Source of the DNA: Coprococcus sp.
GTDB lineage: Bacteria; Bacillota; Clostridia; Lachnospirales; Lachnospiraceae
NCBI GenBank assembly: GCA_022793995.1
Contig: JAAWDY010000021.1
Coordinates: 1-64,000, forward strand
DNA length: 64,000 bases
Direction: 5' to 3'
A program made the translations under genes and the position numbers. This document shows positions 34,691 to 44,630 of this stretch, piece after piece (position 1 is the first letter of the stretch; each line of letters starts with the position of its first letter). The notes below the pieces were generated by a model. That model was not told the origin of the DNA, searched no databases, and worked only from the letters and a program-made list of their open reading frames with translations.

Positions 34691-36435
34691 ATTCGCCAAA
34701 AGATTTAAGAGAATTAAATATGAACGAATGCACTGAGTTGGCATCGGAAATTAGAGGCGCTTTATTACGGAAAGCTAGTAATTTTGGAGGGCATCTTTCT
34801 TCCAACTTAGGTATTGTTGAGATTACAATTGCGGTTCATTACGTTTTTGATTCACCAAAGGATAAAATTATATTTGATGTATCGCATCAATGTTATACAC
34901 ACAAGATTTTGACTGGAAGGAAAAACGGTTTTTTAAATCCTAGAGATTATGGGGAAATTAATGGATATACAAATCCCGATGAGAGTGAACATGACTATTT
35001 TAGAGTCGGTCATACAGCGACATCTATTAGTTTAGCATGTGGCATGGCTACAGCTAGAGATTTGCGTGGTGGTAAAGAGAATATAATTGCGATTATTGGC
35101 GACGGCTCTTTAAGTGGTGGAGAAGCACTTGAGGGTCTTGATTATGGTGGATCAGACATTAAGGGGAATTTGATTATTATTTTTAACGATAATCAGATGT
35201 CTATTGCCGAAAACCATGGTGGTATTTACAAAAATCTCAAATTACTTAGAGAAACTAATGGAGAGGCTGAAAATAATCTTTTTAAGGCGTTTGGGTATGA
35301 CTACCGTTTTGTAGAAGATGGAAATAATGTGGAAGCAGTTGTAAAAGCATTAGAAGATGTCAAGGATATAGATCATCCAGTAGTTGTACATATTTGTACA
35401 GTTAAGGGAAAAGGTTATGAGTATGCAGAAGTAAATAAAGAAAGGACGCATTGGGTGCGACCTTTTAATCTTGAAACAGGAGGAGAAAACAATTCGTTTA
35501 ATGGCGAGCGTTATGATAGGATAGTACGTGATCATTTGATGGAGAAGATGAAGGACAACCCAGATGTTGTCACTATGATCGCGGCGGTTCCAGATGCGTT
35601 GTCTTTTACGGAAGAATATAGAAAAGAAGCAGGAAATCAATTCATTGATGTTGGAATTGCAGAGGAGCATGCTATCTCTATGGCAGCTGGTATTGCGAAG
35701 AACGGAGGAAAGCCTGTATTTGCTACTATGTCTACTTTTTTCCAGAGAACTTATGACCAGATTTCTCAGGAATTGTGTATTAATAAGATGCCGGCTACAT
35801 TGATTATCGTTAATGCTTCTGTATATGCAGCTAACGATATTACGCATATTGGGATCTTCGATATTCCGATACTGTCTAATATTCCCAATTTCGTATACCT
35901 GGCACCTACAAACAAACAGGAATATCTTGCTATGCTTGACTGGGCAATTGATCAGCAAGAATGGCCGGTTGCAGTTAGAGCGCCAAGAAACGGTGTGTTT
36001 TATGCAAAAGACGAAGTAGATATCAATTACAGTAATTTAAACAAATATAAAGTTACTCAAAGAGGCAAAAATATTGCGGTTATTGCCTTGGGTGACTTTT
36101 ATCAGTTGGGTGAAAATTTGGTCCAGATGATTGAAGAAAAATACGGATTCATCCCAACTTTAATTAATCCTCGTTATATTACTGGGATTGATAAGCAACT
36201 GTTATCTGAGCTGAAGAACAACCATGAAGTTGTTATCACATTGGAAGATGGTGTTTTAGACGGGGGAATGGGACAAAAGATATCAAGTTTCTTTGGCACC
36301 GGTGATTTGAAAGTACTTAATTATGGATTGAGAAAAGAATTTTTGGATAGATACAATGTCAACGAAATTCTTGAAAAGAATAGGATAAGAGAAGACTTGA
36401 TCTTAGAAGATTTGGAAAGCGTGTATAGATCATGA
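34672..36435 (+). CDS. DXS/transketolase-like ThDP enzyme with altered acceptor site
   Basis: The 587-residue protein is full length for the DXP-synthase family: GGHLSSNLGIVEITIAVHYVF, the ThDP motif GDGSLSGGEALEGLDYGG...FNDNQMSIAEN, THWVRPFNLETG, and DVGIAEEHAISMAAG. In DXS the segment IDRAGxVGADGxTHQG carries an Arg that binds glyceraldehyde-3-phosphate. Here it reads IVNASVYAANDITHIG, so that Arg appears to be Asn and the neighbouring Asp is shifted or Asn (my manual alignment). The acceptor may thus be unphosphorylated, for example a keto sugar. GAGGGAACAAC precedes the start; it overlaps both neighbours, a coupled arrangement unlike an isoprenoid gene. Confidence 0.8.
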   Translation: MYLEKINSPKDLRELNMNECTELASEIRGALLRKASNFGGHLSSNLGIVEITIAVHYVFDSPKDKIIFDVSHQCYTHKILTGRKNGFLNPRDYGEINGYTNPDESEHDYFRVGHTATSISLACGMATARDLRGGKENIIAIIGDGSLSGGEALEGLDYGGSDIKGNLIIIFNDNQMSIAENHGGIYKNLKLLRETNGEAENNLFKAFGYDYRFVEDGNNVEAVVKALEDVKDIDHPVVVHICTVKGKGYEYAEVNKERTHWVRPFNLETGGENNSFNGERYDRIVRDHLMEKMKDNPDVVTMIAAVPDALSFTEEYRKEAGNQFIDVGIAEEHAISMAAGIAKNGGKPVFATMSTFFQRTYDQISQELCINKMPATLIIVNASVYAANDITHIGIFDIPILSNIPNFVYLAPTNKQEYLAMLDWAIDQQEWPVAVRAPRNGVFYAKDEVDINYSNLNKYKVTQRGKNIAVIALGDFYQLGENLVQMIEEKYGFIPTLINPRYITGIDKQLLSELKNNHEVVITLEDGVLDGGMGQKISSFFGTGDLKVLNYGLRKEFLDRYNVNEILEKNRIREDLILEDLESVYRS

Positions 36436-37259
36436 TGGCAAAACTTTTAAAAATTGCTAATAAGAATATTATGTTTAAATTGACTGTGTACGCATTTATT
36501 TGGTTAATAATGGGGCTCATTAACATTGCAAATGAAGGGGGACGTTTTTTAAGAAAGATAGGATTTGGAGCAAAAAAGTATAAAAAGATAAAGTCATTAA
36601 AAGACAAGTATAAAGGAGAAAGATGTTTTATTATTTGTACTGGGCCTAGCTTAACACTTGATGACTTGAATAAGTTGAAAAAAGAATATTCATTTGGAAT
36701 GAATTCGATTTCTCTGTTGTATGACAAAACTGATTTCAGACCGTCTTTTTTTGGATGCATTGATGAAGGTGTTTTTGTTAAACTACGGGATAGTATTCTA
36801 AAATATGATAGTTCTAATATACCAGTATTTATTTCTGGCAGGGCAGCAAAGCATTGTGCATTAAGACAGCATTGGTACGAGATACCTATAAATGTTGCTT
36901 ATCACACATATGATAGATGGGTCAAAAATAAATTCTGGTGTAAATTTAGCGATGACGCGTATGCGGGGCTATATGATATGTATAGTGTAACACATGTGTT
37001 AATCCAACTTGCTGTTTATATGGGGTTTAAAAAAATCTATCTTATTGGTTGTGACTGTAATCAGGAGAAGGGAAAACAAGTTCACTTTAAGGATTATGGA
37101 GTTCCCGATGCAGCAATTGATACTGCAAGAGAACGTAATATTAATGGCTTTGAAGCAGTAAAGGAATACTGTGATACGCATGACGTAAATGTATATAATG
37201 CAACTAGAGGTGGAATGTTAGAAGTATTTGAAAGAGTGAAACTAGAAGATTTATTTTAG
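36432..37259 (+). CDS. MptE/DUF115-like protein, candidate sugar transferase
   Basis: The 275-residue protein has a hydrophobic N-terminal segment (MFKLTVYAFIWLIMGLINIA) and then the DUF115/MptE-like core: GERCFIICTGPSLTLDDLNKLK, GMNSISLLYD, and KKIYLIGCDCNQEKGK. Members range from a hydroxymethylpterin pyrophosphokinase to the Maf flagellin glycosyltransferases that use CMP-nonulosonates. Because the next gene encodes a CMP-sugar synthetase, a membrane-associated transferase or modifying enzyme for that CMP-sugar is a reasonable guess. Start overlaps the DXS-like stop (ATGA). Confidence 0.65.
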   Translation: MMAKLLKIANKNIMFKLTVYAFIWLIMGLINIANEGGRFLRKIGFGAKKYKKIKSLKDKYKGERCFIICTGPSLTLDDLNKLKKEYSFGMNSISLLYDKTDFRPSFFGCIDEGVFVKLRDSILKYDSSNIPVFISGRAAKHCALRQHWYEIPINVAYHTYDRWVKNKFWCKFSDDAYAGLYDMYSVTHVLIQLAVYMGFKKIYLIGCDCNQEKGKQVHFKDYGVPDAAIDTARERNINGFEAVKEYCDTHDVNVYNATRGGMLEVFERVKLEDLF

Positions 37260-37272
37260 GAGTGTAAATAAT

Positions 37273-37938
37273 ATGAAAGTGGTATCTTTTATTCCAATCA
37301 AATTAAATAACCAGAGATTTCAAGGTAAGAACACAATGCTTCTTAATGGAAGACCTACATGTGATTACATCTTTGAGACAATCAGTAATATAGATACAAT
37401 TGATGAAAAGTATGTATATTGTAGCGACGAGGCAATCAAATTTTATATCGCGCCATATGAGGAGAAGGGATTAAAATTTCTCAAGCGTGATCCATATCTT
37501 GATGGATTTCAAGTAAAAGGACTTGAGATTATTGATAGATTTGTTAAGGACGTAGATGCCGATATTTATATTTTGACACATGTTACACAGCCGTTTACTA
37601 AGTCTGAGTCAATCAAAAAGGCTCTTGAGAAGGTTACTTCTGGAGAACATGATTCTGCATTTTCGGCAGTTATTCTTCAAGATTATATGTGGATGAATGG
37701 AAAACCATTTAACTATGACATGAAAAATATTGTACGTACCCAGGATCTCGAACCTATTTACATGGAAACTGGCGCTTTTTTTATCTTCCGTAAGGAGGTA
37801 TTTACTGAATTAGGACAGAGAATCGGCAACAGGCCATATATTTATGAGATTGATCAATTTGAAGCTGTTGATATTGATACAGCTGAAGATTTTGAGTTTG
37901 CCAAGGTTGTTGCAAAGTATTTGGATAACCTGAAATAG
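37273..37938 (+). CDS. CMP-sugar synthetase (acylneuraminate cytidylyltransferase-like)
   Basis: This family activates sialic, legionaminic, pseudaminic or Kdo-type ulosonic acids with CTP. The 221-residue protein begins VVSFIPIKLNNQRFQGKNTMLLNGRP, a variant of the nucleotide-binding N-terminus, and contains YILTHVTQPFTKSESIKKAL, MYMETGAFFIFRKE-like sequence and EIDQFEAVDIDTAEDFEFA, the metal-binding end. No NeuB or KdsA condensing enzyme is encoded anywhere in the locus, yet a KdsC-like phosphatase is. The substrate is therefore probably a 2-oxoacid sugar made by one of the aldolases (inference). Confidence 0.82.
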   Translation: MKVVSFIPIKLNNQRFQGKNTMLLNGRPTCDYIFETISNIDTIDEKYVYCSDEAIKFYIAPYEEKGLKFLKRDPYLDGFQVKGLEIIDRFVKDVDADIYILTHVTQPFTKSESIKKALEKVTSGEHDSAFSAVILQDYMWMNGKPFNYDMKNIVRTQDLEPIYMETGAFFIFRKEVFTELGQRIGNRPYIYEIDQFEAVDIDTAEDFEFAKVVAKYLDNLK

Positions 37939-37977
37939 GAGTGCTTGCTGCAAGCAAGTGTGGAGGTTATAGGTGAG

Positions 37978-39606
37978 ATGAAAAATGTTAGAGTGTTAGA
38001 TTGTACTTTAAGAGATGGCGGGAGAATTATAGACTGTGCTTTTTCGGACCAAGAGACTAAAGAAATATCGGATAGGCTTGCGAATGCTAAAATTGATATT
38101 ATTGAAGTGGGTTTTTTAAGGGATTGGCATAAAGTAAATTATCATGGGAATAGTACTTTTTTTACAGATGTCGATCAGATTAGACCCTTTGTCGATAAGA
38201 CGAAGACTAACACTCTGTATGTTGCATTTATCGACTATGGTATGTGTGATATTGATACTTTAAAACCATTTGATGGTAGTTCTATTGATGGAATTCGTTT
38301 TGGATTTACAAAAAAAAATTATGATGAAGAGAAGGAAGAAGTAATTCGTTGGGCGCATGTTATTAAGGAGAGAGGATATAAACTCTTTGTGCAGGGGGTA
38401 AACTCTTTAAATTACGCAGATAGAGAATTGCTTGAGATTGTAGACATGGTTAATGATATCCATCCGTATAGTTTTGGTATCGTAGATACATATGGTGCGA
38501 TGTATATGGATGATGTTGATCGTTTATATGGCTTAATTGACCATAACATGCTTTCAGATATCTGTATTGATTTCCATTCGCATAATAATTATCAGCTTTC
38601 ATTTGCCTTTGCACAAGAGGTGATTAAGTTGAGTGGTTCCAGTTCAAGACAGATTATTATTGATGGGACGCTTGGCGGTATGGGAAAAGTTGCTGGTAAT
38701 TTGAACACAGAGCTAATTGTAGATTTTCTTATCCGAAAGTTGCACTATGATTATGAGTTTGAAGATATCCTAGATATGCTTGATGATTACATTTACAAGT
38801 ATAGTCTGGAACATAAATGGGGGTATTCAACAGCCGCCATGATGGCAGGGATATACAAGTCGCATCCTAATAATATTATTTACCTAACTGAAAAGTTTCG
38901 ACTGGATACAAAGGATGTAGGCAATCTTTTATCTATGATTGATCCGGAAACGCGCCAGAGATATGATTATGATAATATCCAGAGACTTTATACGGAATAT
39001 GTTGCAGATAAAGTAGATGATTATGAAGCTATTCAGCATCTAAGAGAAGTAATGGAAGGCAAAGAGGTGCTTCTTATGGTTCCGGGAAACACATTGAACA
39101 CACATCGTGAATTGATAGCTGGATATAAGGATCAAAACAAACCTATTGTCATTAGCGTTAACTTTGTTGCTGATGAGCCATCGGCATATACTTTTTTTGG
39201 AAATGCTAAACGTTATGCTAGACTAGAAAAGAAAAGAAAGGGAAGAAATGTTATTATTTCATCAAATGTCAAGGGAGATAGTGAGACGGATATAGTGGTA
39301 AATTACCATAGTTTAATTAATCGTGGTTACAAGTATTTTGAAAATTCAACTATTATGTTATTGAATCTTCTTAAAAGAATAAATCCAATCAAAATTACTA
39401 TTGCAGGATTTGATGGATTTGACGCTGACAATGATAAAAATTATTTGGATAATTCATACCAAAATGAACGTCATATAGAAGAGTTTGAAGTTTTAAATAA
39501 AGAAATATCAATCATGCTTAAAGATATTATTGATACGATGGCTCCATTTTGTGAGTTTAATTTAATTACGCCATCAAAATTTTCTGCTATTGTTTCTAAG
39601 AGATAA
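37978..39606 (+). CDS. Two-domain protein: DRE-TIM aldolase fused to MptE-like domain
   Basis: Residues 1 to about 340 form a DRE-TIM aldolase barrel: VRVLDCTLRDGGRIIDC, IDFHSHNNYQLSFA and DGTLGGMGKVAGNLNTEL. Residues about 365-540 are a second domain (EVLLMVPGNTLNTHRELI, IVISVNFVADEP, KITIAGFDGFDADNDKNYLD) resembling the MptE/DUF115 fold of the gene at 36432. The ATG at 37978 is chosen because the barrel begins there and GGAGG lies 11 bases upstream; a TTG at 37945 would add unrelated residues. The fusion suggests the aldol product is handed to a transferase-like site. I know of no characterised member. Confidence 0.75.
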   Translation: MKNVRVLDCTLRDGGRIIDCAFSDQETKEISDRLANAKIDIIEVGFLRDWHKVNYHGNSTFFTDVDQIRPFVDKTKTNTLYVAFIDYGMCDIDTLKPFDGSSIDGIRFGFTKKNYDEEKEEVIRWAHVIKERGYKLFVQGVNSLNYADRELLEIVDMVNDIHPYSFGIVDTYGAMYMDDVDRLYGLIDHNMLSDICIDFHSHNNYQLSFAFAQEVIKLSGSSSRQIIIDGTLGGMGKVAGNLNTELIVDFLIRKLHYDYEFEDILDMLDDYIYKYSLEHKWGYSTAAMMAGIYKSHPNNIIYLTEKFRLDTKDVGNLLSMIDPETRQRYDYDNIQRLYTEYVADKVDDYEAIQHLREVMEGKEVLLMVPGNTLNTHRELIAGYKDQNKPIVISVNFVADEPSAYTFFGNAKRYARLEKKRKGRNVIISSNVKGDSETDIVVNYHSLINRGYKYFENSTIMLLNLLKRINPIKITIAGFDGFDADNDKNYLDNSYQNERHIEEFEVLNKEISIMLKDIIDTMAPFCEFNLITPSKFSAIVSKR

Positions 39607-39724
39607 ATTTTTACTGATATTATTAATACAAGATATTTATAGCTATATTTTTAATGCTATTATGAAAAACGTACACAATATAGGTTCAAAACTATGATTG
39701 TATTTATAATATCCAGGAGGAAAG

Positions 39725-40744
39725 ATGCAAAAAAGGGAAGAGTGGTTAGACTATATTAAGGCATTTGCGATAATATGTGTTGTGATAGGGCATGCTTGTG
39801 AACGGACTATGACAGGGATTAATACTCAATCTTTTTTAATTAGGTATCTTGATTTTTTTGTTAATAGTTTTCATATGCCGCTGTTTTTTATGGTTTCTGG
39901 ATACATATATAAAAATGCAAAAGAAGCTGGAAAAGATGCCCAGTTTTTACCTTATTTAAAAAAGAAAGCAATTGATTTATTATTTCCATATACTTGGTTT
40001 GCAATTGCAATTTGGATAGGAAAGTCCGTTTTTTCCGATTATGTTGTACGGAAAGTAGAAACCGCATCCTTATTTGAAATGTTTATTGAACCAGTTGCAT
40101 TTATGTGGTTTATATACCTTTTATTCTTTATTTCGATTTTTATTTGGGTTTTAGAAAAAGTACTAAAAGATAATTCAATAATAATACTAATTATTTTAAT
40201 TCCGATGACAATGACTTGGATTTGGTTTAAAAGTGGAAATGTGTTAATTGATCGCTTTTTATTTTACTCACTATTTTATTATATTGGGGTATGTATATAC
40301 AAATTCCAATGGTTACTTAGAAAATGGATTATAGCTGCCGTTGCATTCATACTCTATGTTATTCTTTTTATTCCATATTGTAATAATCCTGATATATATG
40401 CTTATAAGATAATGGAAAATCTGACAGGGGCTTTTTTCTTTTTTTTCTTATTACATGGGATAATAGAATACTTTAGTTTGGGCAACCAAGCGCTCTTGTA
40501 TATAGGGAAAAATACGATGTATATATACATCATGCATCCGGTATTGATGAATGCTTTTAGAATGTTTTATATTAAAATAAATTTTCACAATACAATAATA
40601 TGGCTGATGTCCTTAATATTATGTGGTATAGCCCTTCCTGTAAGCTTTTCTTTGATGGCTAAGGATAGATTGCTATTAGAATTTTGGTTTAAACCTAGAA
40701 TATATATTGAACGGTTTGAAAAAAAGAGAAGAGGTATAAAATGA
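39725..40744 (+). CDS. Acyltransferase 3 family membrane protein
   Basis: The 339-residue protein begins REEWLDYIKAFAIICVVIGHACERT, with the conserved His of acyltransferase-3 proteins, and has about ten hydrophobic segments plus SFHMPLFFMVSGY. Such proteins O-acylate exported glycans or their lipid-linked units, using acyl-CoA. AGGAGGAAAG precedes the start and the stop overlaps the next gene (ATGA). The 118-base gap before it is AT-rich with no convincing promoter. Confidence 0.88.
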   Translation: MQKREEWLDYIKAFAIICVVIGHACERTMTGINTQSFLIRYLDFFVNSFHMPLFFMVSGYIYKNAKEAGKDAQFLPYLKKKAIDLLFPYTWFAIAIWIGKSVFSDYVVRKVETASLFEMFIEPVAFMWFIYLLFFISIFIWVLEKVLKDNSIIILIILIPMTMTWIWFKSGNVLIDRFLFYSLFYYIGVCIYKFQWLLRKWIIAAVAFILYVILFIPYCNNPDIYAYKIMENLTGAFFFFFLLHGIIEYFSLGNQALLYIGKNTMYIYIMHPVLMNAFRMFYIKINFHNTIIWLMSLILCGIALPVSFSLMAKDRLLLEFWFKPRIYIERFEKKRRGIK

Positions 40745-41823
40745 AAAGAATAGCTTTTTTCATAACAAAGCTGGGACATGGAGGTGCAGAAAGGGTCGCA
40801 ACCATACTTGCCAATGAGTTTGCTAAAGACCCCCGCTATGAAGTAAATGCAATTCTAACGTATGACAATGAGGATTCATATCAATTGCTTAACAATATTA
40901 AGTCCTTTGTGTTGCCGTTTCATAAATCACATATGCTTAGAATTATCAAACGACAAATCGCTGTTCACCAATTACTTAAAAGAATAGCACCTGATATTGT
41001 AGTTTCAATTCCAGAAGGAACGACACCATATATTGTAATAGATCATTTTTTTAGTGGCAGGTATGCTACAGTCTTTTCTCAACGACAGGATCCAGAGCTG
41101 GAGTATAATTCTGCATTCAAAAAACTACTTGCAAATATTAGATATATGTGTGCGACAAGCATTGTATTTCAAACCGATGAACAAAAGAAATTTTTCTGGG
41201 AAACAGCTCAGAAAAAGAGTACGGTAATTCTTAATCCAATAAAAGAGAATCTACCGATTAGAAATGCGAACATGGTCTGTAATGAAATAGTTACTTTTTG
41301 TAGACTTGAAAAAGAAAAAAATTTGACGCTGTTAATAGATTCTTTTTCGATGCTGGCTGATAAGCATACAGATTTTACGCTTAAAATATGGGGTAAAGGT
41401 AGTGAAGAAGAGGCGTTAAGAGCTTATATTGCTCAGTCAGGGCTGCAGAAAAGAGTTTTACTGATGGGATATTCAGCCAATATTCATAATGAAATAAAAG
41501 ATGCTTATATGTATGTTAATTCATCAAATCATGAAGGAATATCTAATGCAATGTTAGAATCTATGGCGATTGGCTTGCCTGTAATATGCACGGACTGCCC
41601 ATGCGGCGGTGCACGAGTGGTTATTAATGACGGAATTAATGGGATATTAATACCCATGAATAGTACGATTGCATTATCTGGAGCAATGGAAAGACTTATT
41701 AATGATAGAGATTATGCTTGTCAAATGTCAGAGGAGGCAAAAAAGGCAAGAACGGAGTACAGTCTAGAAAAGATAGTAGATAAATGGAAGAAAGTGGTCG
41801 AAGAGGCAATTGCGAAAGGATAA
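40741..41823 (+). CDS. Glycosyltransferase family 4
   Basis: The 360-residue GT-B enzyme has the acceptor-side motif FFITKLGHGGAERVATILANEFA and the donor-side VTFCRLEKEKNLTLLIDSFSML, IWGKGSEEEALRAYI, GYSANIHNEIKDAYMYVNSSNHEGISNAMLESMAIGLPVICTDCPCGGARVVI, which includes the E-x7-E signature. It belongs with retaining GT4 transferases of polysaccharide loci (WfgS/AmsD type). Donor sugar is not evident. Translation is coupled to the preceding acyltransferase gene. Confidence 0.92.
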   Translation: MKRIAFFITKLGHGGAERVATILANEFAKDPRYEVNAILTYDNEDSYQLLNNIKSFVLPFHKSHMLRIIKRQIAVHQLLKRIAPDIVVSIPEGTTPYIVIDHFFSGRYATVFSQRQDPELEYNSAFKKLLANIRYMCATSIVFQTDEQKKFFWETAQKKSTVILNPIKENLPIRNANMVCNEIVTFCRLEKEKNLTLLIDSFSMLADKHTDFTLKIWGKGSEEEALRAYIAQSGLQKRVLLMGYSANIHNEIKDAYMYVNSSNHEGISNAMLESMAIGLPVICTDCPCGGARVVINDGINGILIPMNSTIALSGAMERLINDRDYACQMSEEAKKARTEYSLEKIVDKWKKVVEEAIAKG

Positions 41824-41826
41824 CTC

Positions 41827-43056
41827 ATGAAAAGCAGAATAGACATTAAAGCTGATTCAATAAAACTTGATACTGTTTTGATTGGCTTACATTTTTGTAC
41901 ACTCTTAGGACATCGATTAAATCGAATACTAGAATATACGCCAATAGTTTTTATGCTTCTATATATGTTTTACTATATTTTGGGCGTCGAAAAAGGAAAA
42001 TTTAGACTAAAAAGTATTAGTCGTAAGTACTATACAATTATGTTGGTATTTAGTGGATATGCGTTTCTTTCCTATTTTTGGTGTTTCAGTAGATCGGCAT
42101 ATCTTGAATTGGTGCCATCAATGCTAGAATCTTTAATACTTACTCTATGGATATTATATTTTGGAAATACAAGTTCTAGAATAATAAATTATTTGAAAGC
42201 ATTCGTTATTGCGACAACATATATGTGCATTAGAATAATAATCTATGCAATTGTGGTGACAGGAATAAAATATGGTATGACAGATACAGTAACCCGTCCT
42301 TCTACAGGATGGCAGTTTAATATGGCTTGTCAAATAGCGGCTTTTGGAGCTATCATAGCATTTTATTTTTTCAGGAATGAAAAAAAGAAATTATATTTAG
42401 TACCAATTGTATGTGTTTTCGCTGTGGAGTTGTTAGCAGGTTCCAGAAAGGGATTGCTGATGCCGATTGTCGGCTTTTTCCTTTTATATTTATTAGAAAT
42501 TGATCGTAAGCATATGATGAAAGTATTTAAATTAATTACATACGTTATTATTGTGTTAATTATATCCTTTTTTGTATTGCGCCAAAATGAAGCGTTGTAT
42601 AATCGAATGCTTGGTCTTGCTTTGGGTCTTCTACAAGGTACGTCAACAGACGGTAGTTTTACAGTAAGAATGTTCCTAATTGATAAAGCCAAATATCTTT
42701 TTTATTATAAACCTATTTGGGGGTGGGGAATGAATGCGTTTGGTGTTTACAATTATGGTAATTTTCATGTGGATGTATATGGCCGGTATGCCCATAATAA
42801 TTATTGGGAACTTTTATCCTGCCTGGGGATTGTAGGACTGATACTATATTATGCGAAATATGTTTTAGTGCTAATAAAGGCATATAAAATTCACGGGCAA
42901 TACAGAATTGCAAATTTGACGTTATCAATATTTTTAGTAAGTATAATATTTGAGTATGGAATTGTATCATATTATATCATTCCGCTACAAATCATATTGT
43001 CTCTTGCCACTACGCTGTTAGTATGCAGAGATCAAAATATGCAGCAGCGCTATTAG
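41827..43056 (+). CDS. O-antigen polymerase/ligase family protein (Wzy-like)
   Basis: The 409-residue protein has around eleven hydrophobic segments and the Wzy_C-type features LAGSRKGLLMPIVGFFLLYLLEID and a large loop with KPIWGWGMNAFGVY...YAHNNYWELLSCLGIVGLILYY. It probably polymerises the flipped repeat unit on the outer face of the membrane. It starts 3 bases after the GT4 gene. Sequence conservation in this family is low, so the call rests on topology, the loop motif and the neighbouring Wzx gene. Confidence 0.85.
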   Translation: MKSRIDIKADSIKLDTVLIGLHFCTLLGHRLNRILEYTPIVFMLLYMFYYILGVEKGKFRLKSISRKYYTIMLVFSGYAFLSYFWCFSRSAYLELVPSMLESLILTLWILYFGNTSSRIINYLKAFVIATTYMCIRIIIYAIVVTGIKYGMTDTVTRPSTGWQFNMACQIAAFGAIIAFYFFRNEKKKLYLVPIVCVFAVELLAGSRKGLLMPIVGFFLLYLLEIDRKHMMKVFKLITYVIIVLIISFFVLRQNEALYNRMLGLALGLLQGTSTDGSFTVRMFLIDKAKYLFYYKPIWGWGMNAFGVYNYGNFHVDVYGRYAHNNYWELLSCLGIVGLILYYAKYVLVLIKAYKIHGQYRIANLTLSIFLVSIIFEYGIVSYYIIPLQIILSLATTLLVCRDQNMQQRY

Positions 43057-43120
43057 TAATTGCAATTTGATATTCTCAATTCTATCATTGTTCAAATAAG
43101 GGAGGGGGGATATCGTATAA

Positions 43121-44626
43121 ATGAGGAAAAACTTAATGTTAAAAAACACAGCATTGTCAATAGTAAATCAGATAATAACAATTATTTGTGGTTTTATTTT
43201 ACCTAAGTTTTTTTTAGTTTATTATGGATCGGAAATTAATGGACTTGTATCCTCGATTACGCAATTCCTAAGTTTTGTAACTTTTTTAGAGATGGGAATT
43301 GGCGCAGTTGTACAATCAAATTTATATAAACCGTTAGCGGAGAATGATATTGATTTACTAAGTAGAATTATGAAGTCTGCAAGGAGGTTTTATCGCATTA
43401 TTGCCGGAGTTTTCATGGTATATATCGTACTACTCTGTGTTTTTTATCCGCTTACTGTAAAAACCTCGTTTGATCTGTTTTTTACCATTGCGCTAATTAT
43501 AATTATTTCTATTAGTTCTTTAATGCAGTATTATTTTGGTATTGTCAATCAGATTTTGCTTAATGCAGACCAGAAAGCATATATTCCATTATTTTTGCAA
43601 AGTGTTACTTTATTTGCCAATACATTAGTTTGTTACATTTTGATGAGAATTGGTTTAGGTATACATATTGTGAAATTAGGCACGGCATTTATATATCTTC
43701 TGCGTCCTTTAGGGCAGTATTATTATGTTAAGAAAAACTATATGATTGATTATTCAATTGAGGTAAAGGAAGAACCAATTAAGCAAAAATGGAATGGATT
43801 TGCTCAACATATAGCGGCTATGGTACTTGAACATACAGATGTAGCTGTATTGACAATATTCTCGACACTAATTAATGTGTCAATTTATACGGTATATTAT
43901 AATGTTGTTTGTGGTGTAAGAAGATTATTTTCCACGGTTATAGATAGTTTACGAGCAACTTTTGGAAACCTTTTGGCTAAAGATGATAAAGATTCATTAA
44001 ATGTATATTTTGGAACAATGGAATCCGTTGTACACTTTTTCATTTCATTAATTTTTGCATGTACCTTTGTGCTAATTATTCCATTTGTAAAAGTATATAC
44101 TAAAGGAATAAATGATGCAAATTATATTGTCCCAGCTTTTGCGGTGATAATAACTACCGCATATTTGTTCTATTGTCTGAGGGTTTTTTATAATATGATG
44201 GTGTTGGCAGCAGGACATTATAAAGAAACACAAAACGCCTCTTTTATAGAAGCTTTGATTAACTTAACTATTTCGATAATATGTGTTAGTCAATTTGGTC
44301 TGATTGGAGTGTCTGTTGGAACACTAGCAGCGATGTTTTATAGAGTCTGTTATTTAGTTTGGTATTTATCTCAGAATATTTTGTGTCGAGAAATAAATTT
44401 TGCTTGTAAACATCTAATTGTGGACGCTGCATGTATTATTCTTTCAATTATTTTGTCAAGTAAAATCACTTTGGTGGGTGAAAATTATTTTTATTGGTGC
44501 ATTTTAGCATTCATAGTATTTACTATGAGTTTCGTAGTTACATTAATATTGCATTTGTTTTTTTATAAGAAGACAACTATTGGTATAATAAAAAGAGGAT
44601 ATAAAAAATTTCTTAAATCAAGGTGA
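43121..44626 (+). CDS. Polysaccharide flippase (Wzx/MATE-like)
   Basis: The 501-residue protein has about twelve to fourteen transmembrane segments and the start NTALSIVNQIITIICGFILPKFFLVYYGSEINGLVSSITQFLSFVTFLEMGIGAVVQSNLYKPLA, typical of lipopolysaccharide-exporter-like flippases. It would turn the undecaprenyl-linked repeat unit across the membrane. GGGAGGGGGG lies before the ATG at longish spacing. The family call is secure from its hydrophobic pattern and context beside Wzy. Confidence 0.9.
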   Translation: MRKNLMLKNTALSIVNQIITIICGFILPKFFLVYYGSEINGLVSSITQFLSFVTFLEMGIGAVVQSNLYKPLAENDIDLLSRIMKSARRFYRIIAGVFMVYIVLLCVFYPLTVKTSFDLFFTIALIIIISISSLMQYYFGIVNQILLNADQKAYIPLFLQSVTLFANTLVCYILMRIGLGIHIVKLGTAFIYLLRPLGQYYYVKKNYMIDYSIEVKEEPIKQKWNGFAQHIAAMVLEHTDVAVLTIFSTLINVSIYTVYYNVVCGVRRLFSTVIDSLRATFGNLLAKDDKDSLNVYFGTMESVVHFFISLIFACTFVLIIPFVKVYTKGINDANYIVPAFAVIITTAYLFYCLRVFYNMMVLAAGHYKETQNASFIEALINLTISIICVSQFGLIGVSVGTLAAMFYRVCYLVWYLSQNILCREINFACKHLIVDAACIILSIILSSKITLVGENYFYWCILAFIVFTMSFVVTLILHLFFYKKTTIGIIKRGYKKFLKSR

Positions 44627-44630
44627 TGAT

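Noticed and set aside
39607..39724. Internal promoter before the first acyltransferase
   Set aside because: A TATAAT at 39705 has only TTCAAA at 14 bases, too short a spacer to claim.
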